A stretch of DNA of 6,623 bases from Rhodospirillaceae bacterium (GTDB taxonomy: Bacteria; Pseudomonadota; Alphaproteobacteria; Rhodospirillales; Rhodospirillaceae): NCBI GenBank assembly GCA_002691085.1, contig NZGX01000039.1, forward strand, positions 1 to 6,623, written 5' to 3'. The notes beneath the pieces are model-generated. The model searched no databases and was not told the DNA's origin. It saw only the letters and a program-made list of their open reading frames with translations. This document shows positions 6,174-6,623 of the stretch, one piece after another (positions within the stretch are counted from its first letter, which is position 1; each line of letters opens with the position of its first letter). A program made the position numbers and the translations under genes.

Positions 6174-6623
6174 TCATATATTCAGTGCACCTGGGTTAAA
6201 TAACCTATTTGGGTCAATTATAGCCTTTACTGAGCGAATGAATTCAATTGAGTTAGAATCTGTTGAGTCTGCAAAACTATAGAATCGGCCATATTGCATG
6301 TGTGCAGCACCAAGTTCTCTCATACACTCCTCCAATTGATTCCTTATATCATTAACAATTATTTTAGTTTTATCTTCACTTTGGTTGTTGTTTCTATCAT
6401 CAGATAAATTAGTGTTGTTCATCCCAAAAGAATGAAGCATGGATGGTGTGCCATTCCACTTCATTACGGGTTCTACCATTACTGCACTTTTTGATATTGC
6501 AAGAGAGATGTGTGAGTCAATTCTATATTTTCTTATATTCTCTTCATTATTTTTGAAAATTGCGTTCATTTTTTCTTGTGCTATTTTTACCCTATCAAAG
6601 GGAAAAACACCGTGTGTCCAAAT
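6174..6623 (-). CDS. FAD-linked oxidase/dehydrogenase, C-terminal fragment (cut by window edge)
   Basis: The last 149 residues of a flavoprotein of the FAD-linked oxidase (VAO/PCMH, GlcD-like) superfamily. The frame is open to the right edge, so the N-terminal FAD-binding domain lies outside the window, and the ATG at 6569 is internal. The diagnostic end is D137-P-N-R-L-F-N-P-G-A-L, the family's 'DP...fNPG.l' motif next to the flavin site. It is preceded by Q110-Y-G-R-F-Y-S-F, like the 'q.GkfYpy' strand in GlcD-type enzymes, and a V-E-P-V segment near residue 50 belongs to the substrate/cap domain. Relatives oxidise 2-hydroxy acids, phenols or sugars; the substrate cannot be read from this end. 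An Asn/Asp-rich stretch (about 69-84) looks like a flexible surface insertion. The receptor gene follows in the same direction after about 210 bases, so cotranscription is possible but unproven. Confidence 0.82.
   Translation of the reverse strand: MWTHGVFPFDRVKIAQEKMNAIFKNNEENIRKYRIDSHISLAISKSAVMVEPVMKWNGTPSMLHSFGMNNTNLSDDRNNNQSEDKTKIIVNDIRNQLEECMRELGAAHMQYGRFYSFADSTDSNSIEFIRSVKAIIDPNRLFNPGALNI

Overview
The window is AT-rich and densely packed. It carries a large TonB-dependent outer-membrane receptor, exported proteins and two major facilitator (MFS) transporters, so it comes from a Gram-negative bacterium. The low G+C, short intergenic gaps and prominent receptor gene would fit a streamlined marine proteobacterium such as SAR86. 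That assignment is an impression from sequence style, not from a marker gene.

Layout. Bases 2-316 (+) hold the C-terminal end of an MFS transporter cut by the left edge. Converging on it, with a 4-base overlap at a shared TTAA, is a small exported NTF2/SnoaL-like protein (313-780, -). It lies 30 bases downstream of an exported serine hydrolase of the beta-lactamase/6-aminohexanoate-dimer-hydrolase type (811-2079, -), and the two look like an operon. A 72-base divergent gap containing a perfect 10-base palindrome separates the hydrolase from a complete drug-efflux-like MFS transporter (2152-3342, +). That transporter converges on the receptor gene (3400 to about 5961, -), with a strong hairpin terminator between them. 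Beyond a regulatory gap of about 200 bases is the C-terminal end of an FAD-linked oxidase (6174-6623, -) cut by the right edge.

How the genes may work together. The receptor would import a TonB-dependent substrate across the outer membrane. The periplasmic hydrolase and the small exported protein, the flavin oxidase and the transporters could handle uptake, modification or export of small organic molecules. This is inference from proximity; no substrate can be read from the sequence. I found no RNA genes, insertion sequences, CRISPR arrays or phage genes. No clearly novel system is present. The observations most worth following up are the three cysteine pairs and the DxDGDG-type motif in the receptor's likely surface loops, its better-supported GTG start, and the hydrolase/efflux divergent pair.
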